Assembly: GCA_029785825.1 (NCBI GenBank)
Contig: JAFLYY010000001.1
Location: 124,001 to 188,000 of the forward strand
Length of the DNA stretch: 64,000 nucleotides
Source of the DNA: Nitrososphaerota archaeon
Lineage (GTDB): Archaea; Thermoproteota; Nitrososphaeria; Nitrososphaerales; Gagatemarchaeaceae
Direction: 5' to 3'
Part shown: positions 49,796 to 58,526 of the stretch, piece by piece
Layout of the letters: every line of letters begins with the position of its first letter
How positions within the stretch are numbered: the stretch's first letter is position 1
Translations under genes and position numbers: made by a program
Notes under the pieces: generated by a model
Told to the model about the DNA's origin: nothing
Database searches by the model: none
Seen by the model: only the letters and a program-made list of their open reading frames with translations

Positions 49796-50982
49796 CAGGG
49801 CGGACCGAAAGGATAGAAGACTCGCTCGAGGTCCGCGCCTTCAACAAGTTCCCCGTCGCCATAGTCAGGGGGAAAGGGTCTGTCGTCTGGGACTCCGCAG
49901 GGAAGGAGTACATCGACTTCATGAGCGGGATAGGGGTGGCCCTCGTGGGGCACTGCAACGACTCGGTCCTGGCAGCCATCAGGGTCCAGTCCGAGAAGCT
50001 GATCACCTGCCACGGTTCCTACTATAACGACGCCAGGGCCGACTTCGTCGAGCGCCTCGTCGGGTGCGCGCCGAGGGGGCTGGAGAGAGCCCTGCTGACA
50101 AACACTGGCACCGAGTCCGTGGAGGCGGCCATCAAACTGGCCAGGCGCAAGACGGCGAGGAAGAAGGTCGTCTCGATGAAGGGAGGGTTCCACGGGAAGA
50201 CGCTGGGGGCGCTCTCCGCCACCTGGAACAGGAAATACCGGGACCCGTTCGGGCCCCTCCTCGACGGATTCGAGTTCGCGGAGTACGGAGACCCGCAGTC
50301 GCTGGACTCGGTGGTCGACGGCGACACGGCTGCCGTCCTGGCCGAGCCAATCCAGGGGGAGAGCGGGGTCATAATCCCCCCAGCGGACTACTTCAGGCAG
50401 GTGAGGGAAGTCTGCGACCGGAAGGGGGCGCTCCTCATCTTCGACGAAATCCAGTCGGGGCTGGGAAGGACCGGGAAGATGTGGGCCTCGGAGCACTGGG
50501 GGGTGGTCCCGGACATAATGACGGTCTCCAAGGGTCTCGGGGGAGGGCTCCCGATCGGGGCGGCCCTGGCCACCCCTGAAGTCGCGGAGAGCCTGAAAGG
50601 GGGGGAGCACACCAGCACCTTCGCAGGGAACCCTCTGTCCTGCGCCGCCGGGTCGGCGACCCTGGACTTCATAGGGAAGAACGACCTCCCGGGGCAGGCA
50701 AGGGAAAAGGGGGAGTACATGAAAGCCGCCCTCTCGAAAATCGCCTCTGGCCACAAACTGGCCAAGGAGGTCCGAGGGCTGGGGCTGATGCTGGCCCTGC
50801 AGTCCAGGGTGGACATCCACTCCCAGCTCCTCTCGGCGCAGTCGAAGGGGCTCATCACGGCATACTCCGGGAGGGACACCTTCAGGTTCCTTCCAGCCCT
50901 CACAATCGATCGCGATCAGATCTCCAAGGGCCTAGGGACGCTCGAGGGTGCGATAGGTGAAGAGGAAGCCGCAAGGGCCTGA
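49792..50982 (+). CDS. lysJ: LysW-lysine/ornithine aminotransferase (LysJ)
   Basis: The upstream GTG 49774 lies inside lysZ. ATG 49792 in the overlap ATGA is preferred and gives 396 residues. It is a class III PLP aminotransferase with FDEIQSGLGRTGKMW and the PLP Lys in TVSKGLGGGLPIGA. It converts the LysW-bound semialdehyde to the amine with glutamate as donor. It overlaps lysK by 26 bases. Confidence 0.93.
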   Translation: MTGRTERIEDSLEVRAFNKFPVAIVRGKGSVVWDSAGKEYIDFMSGIGVALVGHCNDSVLAAIRVQSEKLITCHGSYYNDARADFVERLVGCAPRGLERALLTNTGTESVEAAIKLARRKTARKKVVSMKGGFHGKTLGALSATWNRKYRDPFGPLLDGFEFAEYGDPQSLDSVVDGDTAAVLAEPIQGESGVIIPPADYFRQVREVCDRKGALLIFDEIQSGLGRTGKMWASEHWGVVPDIMTVSKGLGGGLPIGAALATPEVAESLKGGEHTSTFAGNPLSCAAGSATLDFIGKNDLPGQAREKGEYMKAALSKIASGHKLAKEVRGLGLMLALQSRVDIHSQLLSAQSKGLITAYSGRDTFRFLPALTIDRDQISKGLGTLEGAIGEEEAARA

Positions 50983-52075
50983 CGGATCCCACGCGGGGGC
51001 GGTCGAACTCCTCTTGGGGGCTTTGAAGATCTACTCTCCAACGGGAGAGGAGGCGGGGCTGGGGGCCTATCTGGCCGAAAACATGGTCAGGGTGGGGTAC
51101 TCGAACGTGCGGACCGACAGGGCAGGGAACGTCCTCGGGGAAGTGGGGAAAGGGAAGGTCCGACTCCTCCTCTGCGGCCACATGGACACGGTCCCCGGCA
51201 AGCTCCCGGTCCGCAGGACAAAGGACGAGGTCTTCGGGAGGGGGGCCGCCGACGCGAAGTCCCCGCTCTGCGCGCTGCTCCTTGCGGGGGCGAAGGCCGC
51301 AGACAGCGGCGTGAAGGTGACCTTCGCCGGGGTCACAGAGGAAGAAGGAGACGGCGCGGGGATCGAGAGTCTGGCCGGCGGCGCCGCAAGGTACGACTAC
51401 GCGGTCTTCGGAGAGCCGAGCGGAGCCGACAGGATCGCCATCGGAGCCAGAGGGAGGATGAGCCTGAAGTTGGAAGTGAAGACCTCCGGGGGGCACGCGT
51501 CCTCTCCCTGGGCCAACCTGAGCGCCTTCGACGCCTTCACCGCGGTCCTCGCCAAGCTCCGCAGCTACGAAAGCTCGAAGCAGGTCGACGGCGACCACTT
51601 CAGGTCGGTCTCCATATCGCCTACCATGGTGAGCGCGGGGACCTACCAGAACGTGATACCCGGCCTCTGCAAAGCGACCCTCGACCTTCGCCTTCCGCCG
51701 TCGCTCTCGTCTTCCCAGGCGGTCAGAGAAATCCGCTCTATAGTCGAGGGGTCGGCGGACGGCGCGAGGGTCGCCATCACGCCAGGCCCTCCCACTGAAG
51801 CCTACGAGGCTGACCCGGGCTCCACGCTGGTCAGGGCGTTCCAGAGGGCCATCATCGTCAGGCTGAAAGCGAAGCCGGTCCTGGTCCGGAAGACGGGGAC
51901 CGGGGACATGAACACCTTCGCCCAGAAGCGGGCTATAGGGTGCCTGACCTACGGCCCAGGTATGTCGAGCTCCAGCCACACCGACTCCGAGCTCGTCCGC
52001 ATCAGAGATTATCTCGACAGCATAGAGGTCGCGAAAGAGGCCATAGGCCAGCTCGCGGCGCTGAACCCAGGCTGA
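50957..52075 (+). CDS. lysK: LysW-lysine/ornithine hydrolase (LysK)
   Basis: From GTG 50957 the protein is 372 residues. M20-type zinc peptidase motifs are present: CGHMDTVPG, GRGAADAKSP, and the catalytic TEEEGDGAG. It releases free lysine or ornithine from LysW, the last step, closing a complete W-X-Y-Z-J-K set. Ornithine would then feed to ArgG and ArgH after carbamoylation. Confidence 0.93.
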   Translation: MKRKPQGPDGSHAGAVELLLGALKIYSPTGEEAGLGAYLAENMVRVGYSNVRTDRAGNVLGEVGKGKVRLLLCGHMDTVPGKLPVRRTKDEVFGRGAADAKSPLCALLLAGAKAADSGVKVTFAGVTEEEGDGAGIESLAGGAARYDYAVFGEPSGADRIAIGARGRMSLKLEVKTSGGHASSPWANLSAFDAFTAVLAKLRSYESSKQVDGDHFRSVSISPTMVSAGTYQNVIPGLCKATLDLRLPPSLSSSQAVREIRSIVEGSADGARVAITPGPPTEAYEADPGSTLVRAFQRAIIVRLKAKPVLVRKTGTGDMNTFAQKRAIGCLTYGPGMSSSSHTDSELVRIRDYLDSIEVAKEAIGQLAALNPG

Positions 52076-52078
52076 GCG

Positions 52079-52906
52079 TCAGACCCTGACCTCTTCGAGG
52101 CCGAACTGCCTGACCAGGCCGACTACCTTCTCCTTCTGCGGGCCCAGCCCCTTCCAGTCGAGGACTGCGTACCTGACGGGGGCGGTGGACCTTTGGAGCA
52201 TCTGTCCCACCATCTTCTCGTCGAGGTGCTCCAGTGCGTACTTGGGGGCGACGTAGGCAAGCGCCATCTCCTCTTCTACCAGGATTCTGGTGAACTTCTC
52301 CGAGTAGTGCGTCCCCCCGAACGCCACCGCCACCTTGGACCAAATCTGCCGGTCGGCGAGGCTCTCCACGAGCGCCCTGGCCACGACCCCGGCCGCCCTC
52401 TTGTCCCCCCAGTACTTCTCTGAAGAGCCGAGCTCCACGAACAGCACAGGCTTCTGCAGGGAAGTGGGCCCATGGTGGGTCGCCTCGAGCGCGATCTCGT
52501 ATCCCTTCACGTCTTCCTGTCGCTTCCAGAGCGCGGTGAGGTAGTTCTTCAGCAGGGACGGGTCGGACCTCCCGAGCTCCCTCCCGGACCCGCCGAACTT
52601 CGCCTCCGACGCGAAGTTCCCCGTGGTGTGAGCTGTAAGCGAAGCGATCCCCGAGGCGGCGCTGTGCCTCGACAGGAAGATGTACGCCTGGGGGTTGAAG
52701 TATTCGTCCAGGCCAGGAGGTTCTACGATAGTCCCCTCGAACTGCGCGAGGAGAAGGGAGCCCTTCTGGTACACCGCCTTCCCCAGCAGGTTGACCCCGG
52801 TGGACCCGAACCCCTCGGATCCGATCAGGGCTGAAGCGAGGGTCCTGGAAGCGAGGTCGGTGGTGGAGGCGACGATGACGGTGGCAGGCTCACCCTGAGG
52901 GGTCAA
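52079..52906 (-). CDS. dtdA: D-aminoacyl-tRNA deacylase (DtdA)
   Basis: The 275-residue protein from TTG 52906 matches the archaeal/plant GEK1-type DtdA, a zinc enzyme that frees tRNA from D-amino acids. It has FLSRHSAASGIASLTAHTTG, ATHHGPTSLQKPVLFVELGS and VAFGGTHYSEKFT segments. A TATA-like GTTATAATC lies just upstream on the minus strand, so translation may be leaderless. Confidence 0.92.
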   Translation of the reverse strand: MTPQGEPATVIVASTTDLASRTLASALIGSEGFGSTGVNLLGKAVYQKGSLLLAQFEGTIVEPPGLDEYFNPQAYIFLSRHSAASGIASLTAHTTGNFASEAKFGGSGRELGRSDPSLLKNYLTALWKRQEDVKGYEIALEATHHGPTSLQKPVLFVELGSSEKYWGDKRAAGVVARALVESLADRQIWSKVAVAFGGTHYSEKFTRILVEEEMALAYVAPKYALEHLDEKMVGQMLQRSTAPVRYAVLDWKGLGPQKEKVVGLVRQFGLEEVRV

Positions 52907-53080
52907 CGCGTCCCGCCAGACGGGCGGTGATTATAACGCTGGGGCGTCGACGCGCAGTTCCGGAAGACTGGCACAAGACGCTGGACGAACCAGAAGGAAC
53001 CCCGACAGGGCACGGCGGCGGCCGGTTGAAAGAGTCCGACACTAAGCATATAAGCTGACCATGGGTCCAGCCCTGCTGAA

Positions 53081-53248
53081 ATGGGGTTCCGCGACTTCTT
53101 CAGGTCGTCTGCGGCCATCTTCAGGCTGGCCCACAAGAGCGACAGGGACGAGTTCACCCTCTACCTCAAGCTAGTCTCGCTCGGCGTAGTCGTGGTCGGG
53201 ACCATAGGCTTCATCATCAAGCTGGTAGGCAGCATCTTCTTCGGCTGA
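53081..53248 (+). CDS. secE: Protein translocase subunit SecE/Sec61-gamma
   Basis: The 55-residue protein has an amphipathic N-terminal helix (MGFRDFFRSSAAIFRLAHKS) and a single membrane span (LYLKLVSLGVVVVGTIGFII), as in archaeal SecE. TATA-like GCATATAAG lies about 30 bases upstream. It is not adjacent to spt5, with which secE is joined in many archaea; about 1.9 kb and two exporter genes intervene. Its stop is 9 bases from the convergent permease gene. Confidence 0.88.
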   Translation: MGFRDFFRSSAAIFRLAHKSDRDEFTLYLKLVSLGVVVVGTIGFIIKLVGSIFFG

Positions 53249-53257
53249 AAAGCCGCT

Positions 53258-54025
53258 CTAGGTGTAGGAAACGTCCGATCGCATGTAGGCTCTCACCGCG
53301 ATGAACAGGGTCGCCGCCGTGAGGACCGACAGCCCCGCTAGCTGGTAGACGTCTCCCACCCCCACGGCTCCGTTGTAGCCGTCCCTGACCACGTTGACCA
53401 CGTACGTGAGCGGGTTCACCATGAAAAGCGCCCGTATCGGAATCGGGAGTCCCGAGCTGAGCGGGTAGAAGACGGGGCTGGCGAAGTTCACTACGAATAT
53501 GACGAGCACCTGGACGCTGTTGTAGGCGTTGTTCGACTTCACAAGCGCCGAGATCAGAAGCATGAGAGACCCGAAGAAGATCGAGCCGACCAGGAGCGAG
53601 ACCAAGACGGCCAGCGCTCCCAGCGCCGAGATCGAGGTCACCCCTGTCAGGAGATACGACCCCAGGAGCATCACCATCGCGCCCGCGAGGCCGAACATCA
53701 CCGTGGTGAACATTATCCCAAGCAGGTACTGGAGCCGCGTGAAGGGCCCCACGAGAAGCTGCGCGAGCATCCCCCATCTCCTGTCCGCCCAGAGCATGCT
53801 CCCTCCCACGGTCCCCGCTATGATGGTCTGGAACGACATGATCCCGGGGGTGAGGAAGATGATGTAGGAGTTCGGTGCGCTCCCCGCGGGCGCGAAGGAC
53901 TGGAACCCGAACCCGAAGAACACCAGGTACAGGGCGGGAAGGCCTACCAGGAAGATGAGCGTCCCAACGTCAGTGTTCACCTTGATGTTCCTGTATACGA
54001 GCCTGGCCAGGTTCGGGAGCTCCAT
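53258..54025 (-). CDS. ABC-2 type exporter permease
   Basis: The 255-residue protein has six membrane spans and the ABC-2 layout of DrrB-like permeases (IYRN-I-K start after a short N-terminus, ending VRAYMRSDVSYT). Its start overlaps the stop of the ATPase gene by one base. The pair exports drugs, lipids or polysaccharides in other organisms. The cargo is unknown here. Confidence 0.85.
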   Translation of the reverse strand: MELPNLARLVYRNIKVNTDVGTLIFLVGLPALYLVFFGFGFQSFAPAGSAPNSYIIFLTPGIMSFQTIIAGTVGGSMLWADRRWGMLAQLLVGPFTRLQYLLGIMFTTVMFGLAGAMVMLLGSYLLTGVTSISALGALAVLVSLLVGSIFFGSLMLLISALVKSNNAYNSVQVLVIFVVNFASPVFYPLSSGLPIPIRALFMVNPLTYVVNVVRDGYNGAVGVGDVYQLAGLSVLTAATLFIAVRAYMRSDVSYT

Positions 54026-54999
54026 CAGTTGCTCCCCTCCTTAGAGACCGAGTCGATGAAGACATCCTCAAGCGTGTCCTTTCTCACGTTGAGCCACTCT
54101 ATCTGGGAGTCCGTCTCCCTCGCCACCGCCAGTATGGTGGCCAGCGCGTCCTTGGGGCTGTCAGAGAGTATCACGGCCGACCCTTCACCGCGCTTGACGG
54201 AGCCGCGGACGCCGAGGGCGTCGGAGAGCCGCAGGTAGAACCTCTCCGCGCCGGAGCTCTCCACCGTGACTTCGATCGCCCTCTTGCCTCTGTAGAGGTT
54301 CTTCAGGTTGTCCACGGTGTCCATCACCAGGATCTTGCCCTCGTCTATGACCGCGACGCGGTCACAGAGGTAGTCCGCCTCCTCGAGGTTGTGCGTCGTG
54401 AAAACCACGGTCAACCCTCTGCCGACCTCGGCCTTCACGAAATCCAGGAGCTGCCTCCTCATGATCACGTCGAGCCCGACGGTCGGCTCGTCAAGAAAGA
54501 GGACGTCCACGTCGTGAATCAGCTCCCGTGCCACCTGCACCCTCCGCTTCTGGCCTCCTGAGAGGTCGAAGGCCCGCTTCTTCCTGATCTCGTCCAGGCC
54601 GAACTTCTTCAGCAGCTCTTCTCTGCGCTTCACCCTCTCTGACGCGGGGACCCCCCAGAGTACCCCGTAGACGTCGAAGTTCCCCTGGACGGTGGTGAAG
54701 TCGAACGACTCGTCCTGCTGCACGACCCCTATCCTCTTTCTTATGCTGGTGCCGTCCTTCGACGGGTCCATCCCAAGGATCGACACAGAGCCTTCCGATG
54801 CCCTGATCAGGGTCGTAAGGATCTTGATGAGCGTGGACTTGCCTGCCCCGTTCTTCCCCAGCAGGCCGAAGACCTCCCCCTTCCTCACCTCGAAGTCGAC
54901 CCCTTTCAGGGCGTACTTCTTCCCGTCGTAGGTGTGCTTCAGACCGTTAACCTTGATGACCGGGTCTGGGGCCGCGCCTGCATGAGAAGCCGGGAGCAA
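54025..54999 (-). CDS. ABC exporter ATP-binding protein (DrrA-like)
   Basis: The 324-residue ATPase has Walker A GLLGKNGAGKSTLIK, signature LSGGQKRRVQVA, Walker B VLFLDEPTVGLD and a His switch in FTTHNLEEAD. A C-terminal domain of about 95 residues is typical of DrrA-type proteins. It starts at TTG 54999, about 25 bases after a strong TATA (ATATTTATAAAACC read on minus, at 55023-55036). Confidence 0.92.
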   Translation of the reverse strand: MLPASHAGAAPDPVIKVNGLKHTYDGKKYALKGVDFEVRKGEVFGLLGKNGAGKSTLIKILTTLIRASEGSVSILGMDPSKDGTSIRKRIGVVQQDESFDFTTVQGNFDVYGVLWGVPASERVKRREELLKKFGLDEIRKKRAFDLSGGQKRRVQVARELIHDVDVLFLDEPTVGLDVIMRRQLLDFVKAEVGRGLTVVFTTHNLEEADYLCDRVAVIDEGKILVMDTVDNLKNLYRGKRAIEVTVESSGAERFYLRLSDALGVRGSVKRGEGSAVILSDSPKDALATILAVARETDSQIEWLNVRKDTLEDVFIDSVSKEGSN

Positions 55000-55131
55000 G
55001 TCGGAAGCACGCGCCTTTCAGGTTTTATAAATATCCGGCGCACCTAAAGTGATGTAACGAAAGGCTGGGCCGTGTTTCTTCAACGGCGGGCCATAAGGTT
55101 ATTAGCCTAACCGAAGTCGGCCTTTTTCGCC

Positions 55132-55629
55132 GTGGCCGTTATCAGCGATCAAGAGAGAAGCAGTTCCATATTCCCGGTCAAGACCACCGGAGGTCAGGAA
55201 AGGACGGTCGCAACGTTCGTGGCTAACAGGGCGGTCCAGAAGGGGAAGCCGATCTATTCGGTCCTGGCGCTGGACACCTGGAAGGGGTACGTCCTCTTCG
55301 AGGCGCCGAACAGCCAGGTAGTGGACGAGAGCATCCAGGGGTTCAAGCACGTGAGGAGCAAGATCCCGGGCATGATGCAGTATTCTGACATCGAGAAGTT
55401 CCTCGTGACGAAGTCCATGGTCGCCGAGCTCAACGTCGAAGACACCATAGAGATCGTCGCCGGGCCTTTCAAGGGGATGCGCGCCAAGATATCGAGGGTG
55501 GAGAAAGAGAAGCAGGAGATTACAGTCTCGCTGCTGGACACCGCCTTCAGCATGCCTATCACCATTGATGCCGGTTATGCCAAGCTGGTGGGGAGGGCGA
55601 AGCCAGAGGCCCCACAGGCCCAGTCCTGA
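55132..55629 (+). CDS. spt5: Transcription elongation factor Spt5 (NusG)
   Basis: The 165-residue protein from GTG 55132 has an NGN domain (FPVKTTGGQERTVATFVANR onward) and a KOW domain (EIVAGPFKGMRAKISRVEKE). With Spt4 it clamps RNA polymerase. It starts the L11-L1-L10 ribosomal run. A TATA-like GGTTATTAGC lies about 35 bases upstream, divergent from the ABC exporter promoter. Confidence 0.92.
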   Translation: MAVISDQERSSSIFPVKTTGGQERTVATFVANRAVQKGKPIYSVLALDTWKGYVLFEAPNSQVVDESIQGFKHVRSKIPGMMQYSDIEKFLVTKSMVAELNVEDTIEIVAGPFKGMRAKISRVEKEKQEITVSLLDTAFSMPITIDAGYAKLVGRAKPEAPQAQS

Positions 55630-55640
55630 GTGAGAGCAAG

Positions 55641-56123
55641 ATGGGAGAAAAGCAGGTCATCAACGTACTGGTTACAGGCGGGGAAGCGAGTGCGGGCCCA
55701 CCGCTGGGCCCGGCGCTCGGTCCTCTGGGCGTGAACGTCCTCGGCATCGTGAACGAGATCAACAGTCAGACGGGCGACTTCAAGGGGATGAGGGTCCCGG
55801 TGAAGGTCGAGGTGGACAAGGAGACCAAGAAGTTCACCATCTCAGTGGGGACGCCTACGACCTCGGCACTGGTGGCGAAGGAATCTGGTATCCCGAAGGG
55901 GTCTTCGAAGCCGAACGTGGACTTCGTGGGGGACCTGACCATGGACAAGGTGATAACCATCGCCAAGAACAAGATGGCAGGGTCCTACGCGGCCTCGGTC
56001 CGGTCGGCGGTGAAGGAGGTCGTGGGGAGCTGTGTCAGCATGGGGGTCAAGGTCGAAGGGAAGGACGCCAGAGAGTCCATGAAAGAGATAGACGAAGGCA
56101 AGTGGGACGCAAAGTTCCAGTGA
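55641..56123 (+). CDS. rpl11: 50S ribosomal protein uL11
   Basis: The 160-residue protein has the L11 N-domain (GGEASAGPPLGPALGPLGVN) and the RNA-binding C-domain (MKEIDEGKWDAKF ending). It forms the base of the L12 stalk at the GTPase centre. It starts 11 bases after spt5. Confidence 0.95.
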   Translation: MGEKQVINVLVTGGEASAGPPLGPALGPLGVNVLGIVNEINSQTGDFKGMRVPVKVEVDKETKKFTISVGTPTTSALVAKESGIPKGSSKPNVDFVGDLTMDKVITIAKNKMAGSYAASVRSAVKEVVGSCVSMGVKVEGKDARESMKEIDEGKWDAKFQ

Positions 56124-56250
56124 CCGGCTCCTTTCTTGCAGCGTAGTGTCGCCGTCCGTGGTACATGGAATGCGCCGGTTCCAGACCTGCTTTCCGGGGG
56201 ACGAGCCGTTCCGAGCCCCGGCTTTCCTCGGCGTGCCATTTTAGCGCGCA

Positions 56251-56260
56251 CGGTTTTAAA
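56251..56260 (+). promoter_or_regulatory. TATA box of the L1-L10 unit
   Basis: GGTTTTAAATAGG (centre at about 56255) lies about 45 bases before the L1 ATG, within the 177-base gap after L11, so L1-L10 has its own promoter. The short leader would also be the place for L1 autoregulation known in other archaea, though I do not identify the L1-binding hairpin. Confidence 0.5.
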
Positions 56261-56300
56261 TAGGCCTCGGCGGGCCGGTGAAAAGAAACTGTGAAGTGGT

Positions 56301-56951
56301 ATGCTTACGAATCAGCAACTCGCAGACCTGGTCAAAAAGGGTAAGGGCCAGTCCAAGGAGACGAAGTTCACCCAGTCTGTTGAAGTGATGATCAGCCTCA
56401 AGGAAGTCGACCCCAAGAAGACCGACCTAAACATCAACGAGATAGTCTACCTCCCCCACCCCACGTCTAAGCAGTCGAGGATATGCTTCATCGGATCGGG
56501 GGACCTCGCGGTAAGGGCGAAGAACGCGAAGGCAAATCTGGTCTTGGACCCGGCGCAGCTCGAGAGCTATGGCGGGAGCAAGAGGGAAGCAAAGAAGCTC
56601 GCGCGCGCTTACGACTTCTTCCTTGCAGACACGGCGCTCATGCCAAGGGTGGGCAAGATCCTGGGGACGGCCCTCGGTCCGAAGGGGAAGATACCCTCTC
56701 CTGTCCCTCCCAACTCGCCCATCGAGACGATGATCAACAGGATGAGGACGGCGGTCAGGGTGAGGAGCAGGGGGTCCCTGGGTGTCATGTCGAAGGTCGG
56801 TGACAGCAAGCTGACGGAGCCGGAGCTGGCGGAGAACATCGTGGCCGTGGTGAACGCCGTCACGAAGAAGCTCCCCAACGGCGACAGGAACATCAGGACG
56901 GTCATGGTCAAGACGACGATGGGGAAGCCGGCCAAGCAGGCGGTGGAGTAG
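56301..56951 (+). CDS. rpl1: 50S ribosomal protein uL1
   Basis: The 216-residue protein matches archaeal L1 (FTQSVEVMISLKEVDPKKTD, FFLADTALMPRVGKILGTAL, KGKIPSPVPPNSPI). It forms the mobile L1 stalk near the E site. L10 starts immediately after its stop codon. Confidence 0.95.
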   Translation: MLTNQQLADLVKKGKGQSKETKFTQSVEVMISLKEVDPKKTDLNINEIVYLPHPTSKQSRICFIGSGDLAVRAKNAKANLVLDPAQLESYGGSKREAKKLARAYDFFLADTALMPRVGKILGTALGPKGKIPSPVPPNSPIETMINRMRTAVRVRSRGSLGVMSKVGDSKLTEPELAENIVAVVNAVTKKLPNGDRNIRTVMVKTTMGKPAKQAVE

Positions 56952-57824
56952 ATGAGCGAGACGGTCCAGGTCCACAAGCACCTCCCCGAAAAGGTGGAGA
57001 CCGTGGAACGGGTCTCGAGCCTGGCGAAGAAGTACCCGGTCCTCGCGATCACAAACCTCTCCAAGGTGAGGGCGAGCCAGCTCATGGCGGTGCGCAAGGC
57101 CCTGAGAGGGCACGCCGAGGTCTTCGTGGTGAAGAACACGCTCGCCATCCTGGGGCTCCAGAAGGCGGGCATCAAGAACGCCGACCAGTTGCTCTCCCAT
57201 CTCGCCGGTCAGAACGCGCTGATTTTCTCCACCTACGACCCGTTCAAGCTCTTCCTCACCCTCGACAAGAACAAGGTCTACCTGCCGGCAAGAGCCGGGG
57301 ACAAGGCCCCTGACGACATAATCGTCCCGGCCGGAAACACCAGCCTCCCGGCGGGTCCGGTCCTGAGCGAGTTCAGGGAAGCAGGCATCCAGACCAAGAT
57401 CGAAGGGGGGAGCATCTGGGTCAACAAGGACTCCGTCGCCGTAAAGAAAGGAGGCGAGATCACCCCGAAGCTGGCGAGCCTCCTCTCGAAGCTCAACATC
57501 AAGCCCATCCGCGCGGGGCTCGCCATCGCGCTGGCATACGAGAACGGGCTCATCTACGCAGGCGACCTGGTCGCCATAGACCTGGAGGAGTACAGGCGGA
57601 GTCTGGTGGAGGCCTACACGTCATCGCGAGGGCTGGCCATCGTCATAGGATACGTGACCAAGGAGACCGCCCCGGACATCCTGGCGAAGGCATACAGGGA
57701 GGCGATGAGCCTCTCCATCGAGGCAGGGATCCTAGACGGGGAGACGGCTCCGATGATATTCGCGAAGGCGGAGGCAGAAGCCGCCGCGCTCGAAGCGAAA
57801 GCCAGAGAGAAAGGCCTGCAGTAG
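56952..57824 (+). CDS. rpl10: 50S ribosomal protein uL10 (P0), without the acidic stalk tail
   Basis: The 290-residue protein has the rRNA-binding domain (KKYPVLAITNLSKVRASQLM), the archaeal insertion domain and the helices that carry L12 dimers (DILAKAYREAMSLSIEAGIL). It ends AALEAKAREKGLQ. The acidic Gly-Leu-x-x-x-Phe-Gly tail that many archaeal L10 proteins share with L12 is absent, so factor-binding tails would come only from L12. The L12 gene does not follow but faces it from the other strand. Confidence 0.93.
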   Translation: MSETVQVHKHLPEKVETVERVSSLAKKYPVLAITNLSKVRASQLMAVRKALRGHAEVFVVKNTLAILGLQKAGIKNADQLLSHLAGQNALIFSTYDPFKLFLTLDKNKVYLPARAGDKAPDDIIVPAGNTSLPAGPVLSEFREAGIQTKIEGGSIWVNKDSVAVKKGGEITPKLASLLSKLNIKPIRAGLAIALAYENGLIYAGDLVAIDLEEYRRSLVEAYTSSRGLAIVIGYVTKETAPDILAKAYREAMSLSIEAGILDGETAPMIFAKAEAEAAALEAKAREKGLQ

Positions 57825-57945
57825 ACGTAGCCCGTTTCAGAGCATCCTCAGCGGCTTAGACAGAGGCCCTGCCTTCAGCGGCCATGCGGAAGCTACGCTA
57901 ACTAACACGACATCCGGAAGAGACCCTGCGGATAGGTTTGAGCTT

Positions 57946-58248
57946 CTAGCCGAAGAGCGAAGCGAGACCCTGTAGGGCCTCTTCCTCCTTCTTCTCCTCT
58001 TCCTTTGGCTTCTCTTCAGCCTTAGCCGCCGGAGCGCCAGGTGCTGCCGCTGCCGCCGGAGCGGCGGCCATGGTGGCTGCGTTCTTCAGTGCCTCGTCGA
58101 TGTTGACCTCACCGAGGGCAGAAGCGAGCGCCTTGATCTTCACTTCGTCCGGGGCCACACCGGTGGCCTTCACCACGCTGGTCAGGTTCTCCTCGTTGAC
58201 CGGCTTCCTCAGCTTGTGCAGCAGGAGGGCCGCGTAAACGTACTCCAT
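57946..58248 (-). CDS. rpl12: 50S ribosomal protein L12 (P1)
   Basis: The start at ATG 58248 ([20 protein letters not shown]) is chosen over ATG 58275 because it matches the family start and lies 31-40 bases from a minus-strand TATA box (CTTAAATACGG at about 58278-58288). The 100-residue protein has the dimerisation domain, an Ala/Pro hinge and an acidic end ([13 protein letters not shown]) that binds translation factors. It is encoded on the strand opposite to L10, an unusual arrangement for a pair commonly in one operon. Confidence 0.93.
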   Translation of the reverse strand: MEYVYAALLLHKLRKPVNEENLTSVVKATGVAPDEVKIKALASALGEVNIDEALKNAATMAAAPAAAAAPGAPAAKAEEKPKEEEKKEEEALQGLASLFG

Positions 58249-58526
58249 CTTGATTCGAGAACAGGCGACCTGCATTCCGTATTTAAGAGTTTGAGGCGGA
58301 AGAGTCGCCCGTTTCCTTCCTTGACGTCAGATCCGGCGACGCCCCCTGGTTCCCTGGCGACAGTCATGCACGTCTCCTCGGCAGGCTCCCTGGTGGAGAC
58401 CCAGGAGGATGAGACGGAGGCGGCGCACGACGCTCGTCTAGGGCTACCTCCGAAACCACTTGGAGCGCGTTCCCAAGTTTATCTACTTCAGGGGGCGGAC
58501 TCCAGAAAGGCAGAGAAACAGCGAGA

